From the NCBI RefSeq assembly GCF_003344865.1, contig NZ_CP031165.1, forward strand, positions 1,405,910 to 1,469,909: a stretch of 64,000 nucleotides of DNA, given 5' to 3'. Positions 17,107-24,389 of the stretch are shown one piece after another. The stretch's first letter is position 1. Every line of letters begins with the position of its first letter. The DNA is from Euzebya pacifica. GTDB taxonomy: Bacteria; Actinomycetota; Nitriliruptoria; Euzebyales; Euzebyaceae. The notes beneath the pieces were generated by a model that searched no databases, was not told the DNA's origin, and saw only the letters and a program-made list of their open reading frames with translations. The position numbers and the translations under genes were made by a program.

Positions 17107-17463
17107 CTATTGCTCCTCTTGTATCTGTTTCATCAGATCGTCCACCATGTCCAGGACCTGAGCAGCCGGGAACTGTTGGAGCTGTCGTCCGCTGCTCGGA
17201 TCGAGGATCCGGTGCACGTAGCCGAGGCTGGCGGCGTGCCATTCGACCTCGACGCGTCGTCGTTGCGGGGCCGCGATCGCACGGGCGACCCGGCGGGCGG
17301 TGTCCTGCCTGGTCCGGTCGGCGGACTCGATCACCTCCGCGGGCGTGGGCACGCCGGGGTGACCGTCCGGGGGACCGGACATGGTGTGGGGCACCGAGGT
17401 CAGCGGCGGTGTGCGCTGCGCATCGGTGGCGACGGCGGGGGACGCCGTCCTGATCGGATCCAT
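17107..17463 (-). CDS. flaG: FlaG-family protein
   Basis: 118 aa. The C-terminal 45 residues match FlaG (PF03646): RRVEVEWHAASLGYVHRIL, DPSSGRQLQQFPAAQVLDMV. The first 60 residues are variable and Pro/Thr-rich. FlaG proteins sit near fliD and affect filament length in some bacteria; the mechanism is unclear. Start ATG at 17463 has GGAGG 8 nt upstream. The Shine-Dalgarno lies in a small hairpin with ACGGAG in the loop, like the flagellin leaders. Confidence 0.85.
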   Translation of the reverse strand: MDPIRTASPAVATDAQRTPPLTSVPHTMSGPPDGHPGVPTPAEVIESADRTRQDTARRVARAIAAPQRRRVEVEWHAASLGYVHRILDPSSGRQLQQFPAAQVLDMVDDLMKQIQEEQ

Positions 17464-17468
17464 CGTCT

Positions 17469-17482
17469 GCACCTCCGTGTGC
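17469..17482 (-). promoter_or_regulatory. ACGGA-loop hairpin over the flaG ribosome binding site
   Basis: Minus strand GCAC-ACGGAG-GTGC, a 4-bp stem holding the Shine-Dalgarno GGAGG partly in the loop. It repeats the ACGGA loop seen in the flagellin leaders, here directly on the ribosome binding site. CsrA-type control is inferred. Confidence 0.35.
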
Positions 17483-17533
17483 GGTGTGGGTGATCGGTGG
17501 GCACCCGGCTCGCGAGCGCCCGGCAACGGCAGC

Positions 17534-17600
17534 GGGAGGACGACCGTGCGGTCATCCTCCCGTCACCGTGATGGGTGCGGCGCGCGGTCGGACCGCACCC
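17534..17600 (-). terminator. Twin hairpins after flagellin 1
   Basis: GGGTGCGG/CCGCACCC (17573-17600) and GGGAGGA..ACCG/CGGT..TCCTCCC (17534-17561) follow the stop of flagellin 1 by 13 nt on its strand. They probably end the flagellin array transcript before flaG-fliD-fliS. No T-run is present. Confidence 0.5.
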
Positions 17601-17613
17601 ACCGTGTCCGTGG

Positions 17614-18471
17614 CTAGCCGAGCAGGCTGAGGACGCCCTGGGGGACGGCGTTGGCCTGGCTGAGCATGGCGGTTCCTGCCTGGGACAGGATCTGGCTGCG
17701 GGTGAAGTTGGTCATCTCCTGCGCCATGTCGACGTCGCGGACGCGCGACTCCGACGCGGACAGGTTCTCGGTGGCGACCTGCAGGTTGTTGATGGTGTGC
17801 TCGAGGCGGTTCTGGGTGGCACCCAGGGTTCCGCGGAAGCTCGAGACCTGGCTGATGGCGGCGTCGATCACGGCGATCGCGGCGCTTGCGGCGCCGGCGC
17901 TGGAGTCGAAGTCGTTGGCCTGTCCCGAGGCGAGCGCAGTGATGAACGAGGCACCGGTGCCGAGCACCGCCGCGTTCATGTCCGACATGGTCACGGAGAT
18001 GGTCTCGCCGCCGTTGGCGCCGACCTGGAAGCTGAGCGTCGAGGTGCCGTTCAGCAGGTTGGTGCCGTTGAACTTGGTGTCGTTGGCGATGTCGTCGATG
18101 GCGCCGATCAGCTCGTCGAGCTCGGCCTGGGCCGCGGCGACGGAGGCCCCGGTCTCGCCGCCGTTGGCGCCGGTGTTGGACGCCTGGACGGCGAGGTCAC
18201 GGGCCCGCTGCAGCATGGAGTGGACCTCGGTGAGGGCTCCTTCAGCGGTCTGCATCACGCTGATGCCGTCCTGGGCGTTGCGGGTGGCGACCTTGAGGCC
18301 GCCGACCTGCGAGCGCAGGTTCTCGCTGATGACCAGGCCAGCGGCGTCGTCGCCGGCACGGTTGATACGGAAGCCCGAGGAGAGCTTCTCGAGGGACTTG
18401 CCCAGTGAGTTCTGGGTGCCGGACAGGTTGCGATGAGCGTTCATCGCCATGGTGTTCTGGTTGATGCGCAT
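17614..18471 (-). CDS. fliC: Flagellin 1
   Basis: 285 aa. Start ATG at 18471 (MRINQNTMAMNAHRNLSGTQ) has AAGGAGGAG upstream; the in-frame ATG at 18495 is rejected. It is a minimal flagellin: N-terminal D0/D1 (residues 1-140, with INRAGDDAAGLVISENLRSQ), a short central part with MSDMNAAVLGTGASF, and C-terminal D1/D0 ending SQANAVPQGVLSLLG. No D2/D3 outer domain, so the filament surface is formed by D1 alone. Last gene of the flagellin array. Its C-terminus is nearly identical to the other copies, and differences cluster in the centre (residues 125-200). Confidence 0.97.
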   Translation of the reverse strand: MRINQNTMAMNAHRNLSGTQNSLGKSLEKLSSGFRINRAGDDAAGLVISENLRSQVGGLKVATRNAQDGISVMQTAEGALTEVHSMLQRARDLAVQASNTGANGGETGASVAAAQAELDELIGAIDDIANDTKFNGTNLLNGTSTLSFQVGANGGETISVTMSDMNAAVLGTGASFITALASGQANDFDSSAGAASAAIAVIDAAISQVSSFRGTLGATQNRLEHTINNLQVATENLSASESRVRDVDMAQEMTNFTRSQILSQAGTAMLSQANAVPQGVLSLLG

Positions 18472-18512
18472 GGAATCTCCTCCTTGAGATGGCATCGATG
18501 TGGATCACCGAC

Positions 18513-18530
18513 CGGGGATTCCGTTCCCCG
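18513..18530 (-). promoter_or_regulatory. Flagellin 1 leader hairpin, ACGGAA loop
   Basis: Minus strand CGGGGA-ACGGAA-TCCCCG, extended by ACCGAC/GTCGGT-type flanks. The loop GGA lies about 40 nt before the GGA of the Shine-Dalgarno (TCAAGGAGGAG). Member of the flagellin leader hairpin family; proposed CsrA site. Confidence 0.55.
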
Positions 18531-18562
18531 TCGTCGGTGGGTCATTCAGATGGTGTCGAGTG

Positions 18563-19405
18563 CTAGCCGAGCAGGCTGAGGACGCCCTGGGGGACGCTGT
18601 TGGCCTGGCTGAGCATGGCGGTTCCTGCCTGGGACAGGATCTGGTTGCGGGTGAAGTTGGTCATTTCCTGGGCCATGTCGACGTCGCGGATGCGCGATTC
18701 GGAGGCGGACAGGTTCTCGGTGGCGACCTGGAGGTTGTTGATGGTGTGTTCGAGGCGGTTCTGGGTGGCGCCCAGGGTTCCGCGGAAGCTGGAGACGGTG
18801 CTGATGGCGGCGTCGATGGTGGCGATGGCGGCGCTGGCGGCGCCGGCGCCCGAGTCGAAGTCGCCGGCCTGGCCCGAGACGAGGGTGTCGATGCCCAGGG
18901 CTGCGGTCTGCATGTCGGCGAGGGTGATGGCGACGGTCTCGCCGCCGTTGGCGCCGACCTGGAAGGTCAGGCTGTTGGTGCTGTTCATCAGGCTGGTGCC
19001 GTTGAACTTGGTGGTGTCGGCGATCTGCTCGATGGCGCCGACGAGCTCGTCGAGCTCGGCCTGTGCTGCGGCGACGGAGGAGCCGGTGTGGCCGCCGTTG
19101 GCGCCGGTGTTGGAGGCCTGGACGGCGAGGTCGCGGGCTCGCTGCAGCATGGAGTGGACCTCGGTGAGGGCTCCTTCTGCGGTCTGGACGACGCTGATGC
19201 CGTCCTGGGCGTTGCGGGTGGCGACCTTGAGGCCGCCGACCTGTGAGCGCAGGTTCTCGCTGATGACGAGGCCAGCGGCGTCGTCGCCGGCGCGGTTGAT
19301 TCGGAAGCCCGAGGAGAGCTTCTCGAGGGACTTGCCGAGCGAGTTCTGGGTGCTCGACAGGTTGCGATGGGCGTTCATCGCCATGGTGTTCTGATTGATG
19401 CGCAT
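18563..19405 (-). CDS. fliC: Flagellin 2
   Basis: 280 aa; ATG at 19405 after TCAAGGAGGAG. Same D0/D1-only layout as flagellin 1. Central part GGHTGSSVAAAQAELDELVG, TLADMQTAALGIDTLVSG. The protein differs from flagellin 5 (22310-23152) at only two C-terminal residues by eye (SQANS versus SQANA; final G versus Q), and the DNA is almost identical over about 800 bp, so the pair reflects recent duplication or gene conversion. 157 nt downstream of flagellin 3 on the same strand; it has its own leader hairpin. Confidence 0.97.
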   Translation of the reverse strand: MRINQNTMAMNAHRNLSSTQNSLGKSLEKLSSGFRINRAGDDAAGLVISENLRSQVGGLKVATRNAQDGISVVQTAEGALTEVHSMLQRARDLAVQASNTGANGGHTGSSVAAAQAELDELVGAIEQIADTTKFNGTSLMNSTNSLTFQVGANGGETVAITLADMQTAALGIDTLVSGQAGDFDSGAGAASAAIATIDAAISTVSSFRGTLGATQNRLEHTINNLQVATENLSASESRIRDVDMAQEMTNFTRNQILSQAGTAMLSQANSVPQGVLSLLG

Positions 19406-19447
19406 GTGGTGCTCCTCCTTGAGCGGGGTGGGGGTGTGGCGACCCGA

Positions 19448-19463
19448 GGACAATCCGTTGTCC
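19448..19463 (-). promoter_or_regulatory. Flagellin 2 leader hairpin, CGGA loop
   Basis: Minus strand GGACAA-CGGA-TTGTCC, a perfect 6-bp stem with CGGA loop, about 38 nt before the Shine-Dalgarno GGA. It shares the AACGGATT core with leaders 3, 6 and the mini-flagellin, while the outer stem bases differ and covary. Confidence 0.6.
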
Positions 19464-19538
19464 CGGCAGGGTCACCGGTATCGAGGTCCGGCGGTGGTCC
19501 CGGACCGCCCGTTCGTGCCGAACGGCCCGGGTCCGTGG

Positions 19539-20360
19539 CTAGCCGAGCAGGCTGAGGACGCCCTGGGGGACGCTGTTGGCCTGGCTGAGCATGGCGGTTC
19601 CTGCCTGGGACAGGATCTGGTTGCGGGTGAAGTTGGTCATTTCCTGCGCCATGTCGACGTCGCGGATGCGCGACTCCGACGCGGACAGGTTCTCCGCGGA
19701 CACCTGCAGGTTGTTGATGGTGTGCTCGAGGCGGTTCTGGGTGGCACCCAGGGTCCCGCGATACGTCGACACCTCAGCGATGGCGGAGTCGATCCCCGCG
19801 ATCGCGCCGGAGGCGTCGGCGGTCAGGTCGAGGGCGTTGATGGTCAGGCCGCTCGTGATGGTCATGTCAGCGGTCGCCAGGGTGAGGGTCTCGCCGCCGT
19901 TGGCCCCGACCTGGAAGGTCAGGTTGGCCGACGCGCCGCTCATCAGGCTGGTGCCGTTGAACTCGGTGGTGGATGCGACCTGCTGGATGGCATCCCGCAG
20001 CTCGGTGAACTCCGCCTGGGCCGCGGCAACGGACGCGCCGCCGAGGCCACCGTTGGCGCCGGTGTTGGACGCCTGGACGGCCAGGTCACGCATGCGCTGC
20101 AGCATCGAGTGGACCTCGGTGAGGGCACCTTCAGCGGTCTGGACGACGGAGACGCCGTCCTGGGCGTTGCGGACAGCGGTCTTGATGCCGCTGACCTGGG
20201 AGCGCAGGGTCTCGGAGATGACGAGGCCGGCGGCGTCGTCACCCGCTCGGTTGATCCGGAAGCCCGACGAGAGCTTCTCGAGGGACTTGCCCAGCGAGTT
20301 CTGGGTGCCGGACAGGTTGCGATGGGCGTTCATCGCCATCGTGTTCTGGTTGATTCGCAT
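19539..20360 (-). CDS. fliC: Flagellin 3
   Basis: 273 aa; ATG at 20360 after TTCAAGGAGGAAA. D0/D1-only flagellin. It differs from flagellins 1/2/5 more than they do from one another: VSGIKTAVRNAQDGVSVVQ, GLGGASVAAAQAEFTELRD, central ATADMTITSGLTINALDLTA. That central text is shared with flagellin 4 (ATADMTITTGLGINGIDFTS), so copies 3 and 4 form a subgroup. C-terminus SQANSVPQGVLSLLG. Stop TAG. Confidence 0.97.
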   Translation of the reverse strand: MRINQNTMAMNAHRNLSGTQNSLGKSLEKLSSGFRINRAGDDAAGLVISETLRSQVSGIKTAVRNAQDGVSVVQTAEGALTEVHSMLQRMRDLAVQASNTGANGGLGGASVAAAQAEFTELRDAIQQVASTTEFNGTSLMSGASANLTFQVGANGGETLTLATADMTITSGLTINALDLTADASGAIAGIDSAIAEVSTYRGTLGATQNRLEHTINNLQVSAENLSASESRIRDVDMAQEMTNFTRNQILSQAGTAMLSQANSVPQGVLSLLG

Positions 20361-20424
20361 ACCCGTTTCCTCCTTGAAGTGGGTCTACTGGCGTCCCGCA
20401 CCCGGGTCGGGGCGGGTGACGGCG

Positions 20425-20440
20425 ACCAATCCGTTGGTCA
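20425..20440 (-). promoter_or_regulatory. Flagellin 3 leader hairpin, CGGA loop
   Basis: Minus strand GACCAA-CGGA-TTGGTC, within a longer GGCG/CGCC-type imperfect stem. The loop GGA is about 60 nt before the Shine-Dalgarno GGA. Confidence 0.6.
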
Positions 20441-20458
20441 CCGCCCCTTTCCGAACGG

Positions 20459-20683
20459 TCAGTCCGGCAGCGAAAGGACTCGCTGCTGGACGGCGTCGGC
20501 CCGCGACAGCACCTTGGTGCCGGCTCGGGAAAGGATCTTGGTGCGGGTCAGGGTCGACAGCGCCGAGGCCAGGTCGACGTCGCTGATGCGTGATGTCGAG
20601 GCCGTCAGGTTCGCTGTCGCGACCCGCAGGTTGGCGACTTGCCGATGGGCGCGTGACGCCATCGCGTTCGCATGGGTGCGCAT
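20459..20683 (-). CDS. Mini-flagellin: N-terminal 15 residues joined to C-terminal D0
   Basis: 74 aa. Residues 1-15 (MRTHANAMASRAHRQ) align with the flagellin start MRINQNTMAMNAHRN; residues 16-74 align with the last 59 residues of full flagellins (VATANLTASTSRISDVDLAS against VATENLSASESRIRDVDMAQ; ends AVQQRVLSLPD). About 200 residues are missing, with frame kept. Several Asn/Gln are replaced by Arg/Lys (KILSRAGTKVLSRAD). It has its own leader hairpin and a Shine-Dalgarno CACGGAGGAAA. It could be a decaying internal-deletion copy, or a small functional protein made of D0 only (FliS/FliW decoy or filament-end subunit). The kept frame and leader favour expression; function is unknown. Confidence 0.7.
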   Translation of the reverse strand: MRTHANAMASRAHRQVANLRVATANLTASTSRISDVDLASALSTLTRTKILSRAGTKVLSRADAVQQRVLSLPD

Positions 20684-20742
20684 GGGCCCGTTTCCTCCGT
20701 GAAATCGGGTGCGGTGTGATCTTCGCGTGAAGTGCTGTCGAG

Positions 20743-20762
20743 GCGATCAATCCGTTGATCGC
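20743..20762 (-). promoter_or_regulatory. Mini-flagellin leader hairpin, CGGA loop
   Basis: Minus strand GCGATCAA-CGGA-TTGATCGC, a perfect 8-bp stem and the longest of the set. The loop GGA is about 56 nt before the Shine-Dalgarno GGA of the 74-aa mini-flagellin. Retention of a perfect stem with this core is evidence that the locus is still regulated. Confidence 0.6.
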
Positions 20763-20880
20763 TCATGACCTTCATCGGTAGGTCACGGCTCGAGCTGAGC
20801 AAAACCTTCGACGCCCCGTCCGAGCAGGCTCGAACGGGGCGGCGGGTGCGCCGGCCGCTGGGCAGCGGCGGGCGGTCTGG

Positions 20881-21717
20881 TTACTGCTGCAGCAGGCTGA
20901 GGACGCCCTGCGGGACCTGGTTGGCCTGGGCGAGCATCGCGGTGCCGGCCTGGGACAGGATCTGGTTGCGGGTGAACGTCGACATCTCTGCGGCCATGTC
21001 GGCGTCGCGGATGCGCGACTCCGAGGCGGACAGGTTCTCTGCGGCCACCTGGAGGTTGTTGATCTGGTGCTCGAGGCGGTTCTGGGTTGCGCCGAGCGTG
21101 CCGCGGTAGGTCGACACCGTGCCGATGGCGGCGTCGATCGTCGAGATCGCGGCCGCAGCGGCGCCGGTCGCCGAGGTGAAGTCGATGCCGTTGATGCCGA
21201 GGCCCGTGGTGATGGTCATGTCGGCGGTTGCGACGTCGATCGTCTCGCCGGAGTTGGCGCCGACCTGGAACGTCAGGGTCGCCGATCCGCTGAGCAGCGA
21301 GGTGCCGTTGAACTTGGTGCTCTGGGCGATCTGGTCGACCGCGTCCACGAGCTGGGTGACCTCGGCCTGTGCGGCAGCCACCGAGGCGCCACCGAAGCCG
21401 CCGTTGGCGCCCTCGTTGGAGGCCTGGACGGCGAGGTCGCGGATGCGCTGCAGCATCGCGTGGACCTCTGTCAGCGCACCTTCTGCGGTCTGCACCACGG
21501 AGATGCCGTCCTGGGCGTTGCGCACGGCGGTCTGGACACCACCGATCTGCGAGCGCAGGTTCTCGGAGATGACCAGGCCGGCGGCGTCGTCGGCCGCACG
21601 GTTGATGCGGAAGCCCGAGGAGAGCTTCTCCAGGCTCTTGCTGAGCGCGCCTTGGGTCTGCGACAGATTCCGGTGGGAATTCGTCGCCATGATGTTCTGA
21701 TTGATCCGCAGGCCCAT
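20881..21717 (-). CDS. fliC: Flagellin 4, separated from its leader
   Basis: 278 aa from ATG 21717 (MGLRINQNIMATNSHRNLSQ). D0/D1-only. Differences from the others: MATNSHRN, QGALSKSLEK, NRAADDAAG, IRDADMAAEMSTFTRNQ, SLLQQ end. Unlike all other copies there is no Shine-Dalgarno before this ATG. The expected leader (hairpin 22084-22103 and TTCAAGGAGGAAG near 22027-22038) lies about 310 nt upstream with no start codon after it. Either about 300 bp were inserted between leader and gene, or the gene is translated by another route. The coding sequence itself is intact. The frame stays open to 22197, but the extra 160 residues do not look like protein. Confidence 0.9.
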   Translation of the reverse strand: MGLRINQNIMATNSHRNLSQTQGALSKSLEKLSSGFRINRAADDAAGLVISENLRSQIGGVQTAVRNAQDGISVVQTAEGALTEVHAMLQRIRDLAVQASNEGANGGFGGASVAAAQAEVTQLVDAVDQIAQSTKFNGTSLLSGSATLTFQVGANSGETIDVATADMTITTGLGINGIDFTSATGAAAAAISTIDAAIGTVSTYRGTLGATQNRLEHQINNLQVAAENLSASESRIRDADMAAEMSTFTRNQILSQAGTAMLAQANQVPQGVLSLLQQ

Positions 21718-22083
21718 TTGGGTTGACCACCAGTCGAATGACGTTGACGTTGCAGCAGCCGGGTCCTTCCGTGCCGCTGTCAGGTGCTCATCGGCTGGGC
21801 CCGCAACCAGTTGAGGCAACCACACGAGGTTTTCGGGCAGGCGGACCGACCGGTGGTCGCCGGCTCGTCCGTGAGGTGTGTTGGTGCATGGCGTCGATGC
21901 CTCGCGACACGTCGCGGTCGATGCCGATGCACGGCCTGTGACACGTCCTCGGTCGGCCACCGTCCCTGGTGGCACGCGTGCGATGACGCGGGTGCCCGAG
22001 TCAGACCCCGGGCGGGGTTGCCAGACTTCCTCCTTGAAGCTGATGGCGATGACGTGGCTGCCGCACCCTGGGGTCGGCGGCCG

Positions 22084-22103
22084 GTGACCAGTCCGTCGGT
22101 CAC
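22084..22103 (-). promoter_or_regulatory. Displaced flagellin-type leader hairpin
   Basis: Minus strand GTGACC-GACGGACT-GGTCAC; ACGGA is in the loop. A Shine-Dalgarno-like TTCAAGGAGGAAG follows about 60 nt later, as before flagellin 3, but no start codon follows; the next flagellin ATG is at 21717. Confidence 0.5.
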
Positions 22104-22268
22104 ACCGTTGGTATCGGCAGCAACGCGCCGGACCTGAGGGGTCGAGCCAGTGGTCAGCTGGCCGTCGAGGTGCCTCCCGGAACGCCAAAACCTCCACGAG
22201 GGCGGGAGACCGTGCGACCAGAACCTGCGCACGTGCCTCCCGCCCAAGCGGGGAGAACTGACTGTGTG

Positions 22269-22295
22269 GTCGGGCGTCGCGTCGCGACGCCCGAC
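22269..22295 (-). terminator. Perfect hairpin after flagellin 5
   Basis: 13-bp arms around one base, 14 nt beyond the flagellin 5 stop. Probable terminator or processing hairpin; no T-run. The second hairpin at 22201-22245 is followed by GGTTTTGG on the minus strand and may act with it. Confidence 0.5.
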
Positions 22296-22309
22296 GTTGT
22301 GTCTGGGGC

Positions 22310-23152
22310 CTACTGCAGCAGGCTCAGGACGCCCTGGGGGACGGCGTTGGCCTGGCTGAGCATGGCGGTTCCTGCCTGGGACAGGATCTGGTTGCGGGTG
22401 AAGTTGGTCATCTCCTGGGCCATGTCGACGTCGCGGATGCGCGATTCGGAGGCGGACAGGTTCTCGGTGGCGACCTGGAGGTTGTTGATGGTGTGTTCGA
22501 GGCGGTTCTGGGTGGCGCCCAGGGTTCCGCGGAAGCTGGAGACGGTGCTGATGGCGGCGTCGATGGTGGCGATGGCGGCGCTGGCGGCGCCGGCGCCCGA
22601 GTCGAAGTCGCCGGCCTGGCCCGAGACGAGGGTGTCGATGCCCAGGGCTGCGGTCTGCATGTCGGCGAGGGTGATGGCGACGGTCTCGCCGCCGTTGGCG
22701 CCGACCTGGAAGGTCAGGCTGTTGGTGCTGTTCATCAGGCTGGTGCCGTTGAACTTGGTGGTGTCGGCGATCTGCTCGATGGCGCCGACGAGCTCGTCGA
22801 GCTCGGCCTGGGCCGCGGCCACGGAGGAGCCGGTGTGGCCACCGTTGGCGCCGGTGTTGGAGGCCTGGACGGCGAGGTCGCGGGCCCGCTGCAGCATGGA
22901 GTGGACCTCGGTGAGGGCTCCTTCTGCGGTCTGGACGACGCTGATGCCGTCCTGGGCGTTGCGGGTGGCGACCTTGAGGCCGCCGACCTGCGAGCGCAGG
23001 TTCTCGCTGATGACCAGGCCAGCGGCGTCGTCGCCGGCACGGTTGATGCGGAAGCCCGAGGAGAGCTTCTCGAGGGACTTGCCGAGCGAGTTCTGGGTGC
23101 TCGACAGGTTGCGATGGGCGTTCATCGCCATCGTGTTCTGATTGATCCGCAT
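22310..23152 (-). CDS. fliC: Flagellin 5
   Basis: 280 aa; ATG at 23152 after TCAAGGAGGAG. Near-identical twin of flagellin 2 (two residue differences seen, both in the last 15). The leader is identical next to the start (TCAAGGAGGAGCACCAC) but diverges farther upstream, where the hairpin stem differs. This pattern of identical coding region and start with different flanks fits gene conversion. D0/D1-only, ending SQANAVPQGVLSLLQ. Confidence 0.97.
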   Translation of the reverse strand: MRINQNTMAMNAHRNLSSTQNSLGKSLEKLSSGFRINRAGDDAAGLVISENLRSQVGGLKVATRNAQDGISVVQTAEGALTEVHSMLQRARDLAVQASNTGANGGHTGSSVAAAQAELDELVGAIEQIADTTKFNGTSLMNSTNSLTFQVGANGGETVAITLADMQTAALGIDTLVSGQAGDFDSGAGAASAAIATIDAAISTVSSFRGTLGATQNRLEHTINNLQVATENLSASESRIRDVDMAQEMTNFTRNQILSQAGTAMLSQANAVPQGVLSLLQ

Positions 23153-23197
23153 GTGGTGCTCCTCCTTGAGCGGGATGCAGCGCGTGGTGGCTCGGCC

Positions 23198-23213
23198 GGC
23201 GCGTCCGTGCGCC
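23198..23213 (-). promoter_or_regulatory. Flagellin 5 leader hairpin, ACGGAC loop
   Basis: Minus strand GGCGC-ACGGAC-GCGCC. The loop GGA lies about 42 nt before the Shine-Dalgarno GGA. The stem sequence is unlike that of flagellin 2 although the genes are twins, so the hairpin, not the sequence, is kept. Confidence 0.55.
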
Positions 23214-23245
23214 GACCGTCTTGCTGATCAGGTCTGACCTGGGTC

Positions 23246-24100
23246 CTAGCCCTGCAGGAGGCTCAGCACACCCTGGGGGATGCTGTTGGCCTGGCTGAGC
23301 ATGGCGGTGCCGGCCTGGGACAGGATCTGGTTGCGGGTGAACTCCGTCATCTCCTGGGCCATGTCGGCGTCACGGATGCGGGATTCGGAGGCCGACAGGT
23401 TCTCGGTGGCCACCTGCAGGTTGTTGATGGTGTGCTCGAGGCGGTTCTGGGTGGCACCCAGGGTTCCGCGGAAGCTGGACACCTGTGCGATGGCGGCGTC
23501 GACGACGGCGATGGCCTCGCTCGCAGCGGTGGCGCTGGAGGAGAAGGACGCAGCGGCGGACAGGTCCGACAGCTTGGTGGCCGTGATGCCGAGGACCGCG
23601 GCGTTCATGTCGGACAGGCCGACGGTGATGGTCTCGTTGCCGTTGGCGCCGACCTGGAAGCTGAGGGTCCCGGTGCCGTTCAGCAGGTTCTGCCCGTTGA
23701 AGGCGGTGTTGTCCACGACCTGGTCGATGGCGGCGACCAGCTGGTTGACCTCGGCCTGGGCTGCGGCGACCGATGCGCCGGTCTCGCCGCCGTTGGCGCC
23801 GGTGTTGGACGCCTGGACCGAGAGGTCACGGATGCGCTGCAGCATCGAGTGGACCTCGGTGAGGGCGCCTTCTGCGGTCTGCACGACCGACACGCCGTCC
23901 TGGGCGTTGCGGACGGCGACCTTCATGCCGCCGACCTGCGAGCGCAGGTTCTCGCTGATGACGAGGCCAGCGGCGTCGTCGCCGGCGCGGTTGATGCGGA
24001 AGCCTGACGACAGCTTCTCCAGCGACTTGCCCAGACGGTTGCTCGTCTGCGACAGGTTGCGGTTGGCGTTCATGCTGGCGATGTTCTGGTTGATACGCAT
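23246..24100 (-). CDS. fliC: Flagellin 6
   Basis: 284 aa; ATG at 24100 (MRINQNIASMNANRNLSQTS) after CACGGAGGAGA. First gene of the array. The N-terminus differs from the rest (NIASMNANRNLSQTSNRLGK); the central part is LSDMNAAVLGITATKLSDLS, related to flagellin 1. D0/D1-only; ends SQANSIPQGVLSLLQG. As the promoter-proximal copy it may be the main filament protein; that is inference. Confidence 0.97.
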   Translation of the reverse strand: MRINQNIASMNANRNLSQTSNRLGKSLEKLSSGFRINRAGDDAAGLVISENLRSQVGGMKVAVRNAQDGVSVVQTAEGALTEVHSMLQRIRDLSVQASNTGANGGETGASVAAAQAEVNQLVAAIDQVVDNTAFNGQNLLNGTGTLSFQVGANGNETITVGLSDMNAAVLGITATKLSDLSAAASFSSSATAASEAIAVVDAAIAQVSSFRGTLGATQNRLEHTINNLQVATENLSASESRIRDADMAQEMTEFTRNQILSQAGTAMLSQANSIPQGVLSLLQG

Positions 24101-24189
24101 GATCCGGATCTCCTCCGTGAGTGTGGATCTGTGCACCCGATGGGTGCGGGTGGGTCACCCGCTCGAGGCGGGTGGATGGGGTAAGCCGA

Positions 24190-24205
24190 GCTCAATCCGT
24201 TGAGC
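24190..24205 (-). promoter_or_regulatory. Flagellin 6 leader hairpin, CGGA loop
   Basis: Minus strand GCTCAA-CGGA-TTGAGC, a perfect 6-bp stem. About 85 nt separate its loop GGA from the Shine-Dalgarno GGA, the largest spacing of the family. Confidence 0.6.
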
Positions 24206-24283
24206 ACGTTCGATGCTTGTGGTGCGCGCCGGCCCGTTGCGACGAGGCGGTGCGCTATTCAGTTGTCGTCGGACTCCGCCGAC

Positions 24284-24309
24284 GGTCGGCGCCCGTTCTC
24301 CGCGGGTTG
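24284..24309 (-). promoter_or_regulatory. Possible sigma-28-type promoter of the flagellin array
   Basis: Minus-strand CAAC (24306-24309), 15 nt, GCCGACC (24284-24290). One mismatch per box relative to the flgB and fliI promoters, same spacing, and 80 nt upstream of the flagellin 6 leader hairpin. Weak by itself. Confidence 0.3.
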
Positions 24310-24389
24310 TGCCGACAGGTCCTCAATCGTCCGGGGGTCCTCGTGCTTGAGGAGAACGAGAGAAATTGTTTCCGGTCCGGGAAACCACA

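Larger units (their letters stand above)
21718..22309. other. 592-nt intergenic stretch between flagellins 4 and 5
   Basis: No gene seen. On the minus strand from the flagellin 5 stop it holds: a perfect 13-bp-arm palindrome GTCGGGCGTCGCG/CGCGACGCCCGAC (22269-22295), a long hairpin GGCGGGAG..CGTGCG/CGCACG..CTCCCGCC (22201-22245), the displaced flagellin leader hairpin and Shine-Dalgarno (22103-22027), then about 300 nt of unexplained sequence with a further hairpin GCCACC-AGGGAC-GGTGGC (21956-21973), whose loop again holds GGA. Confidence 0.6.

Noticed and set aside
21718..22197. N-terminal extension of flagellin 4 by 160 residues
   Set aside because: Frame is open, but composition is unlike protein, and flagellin D0 must start at MRINQN-like sequence to assemble.
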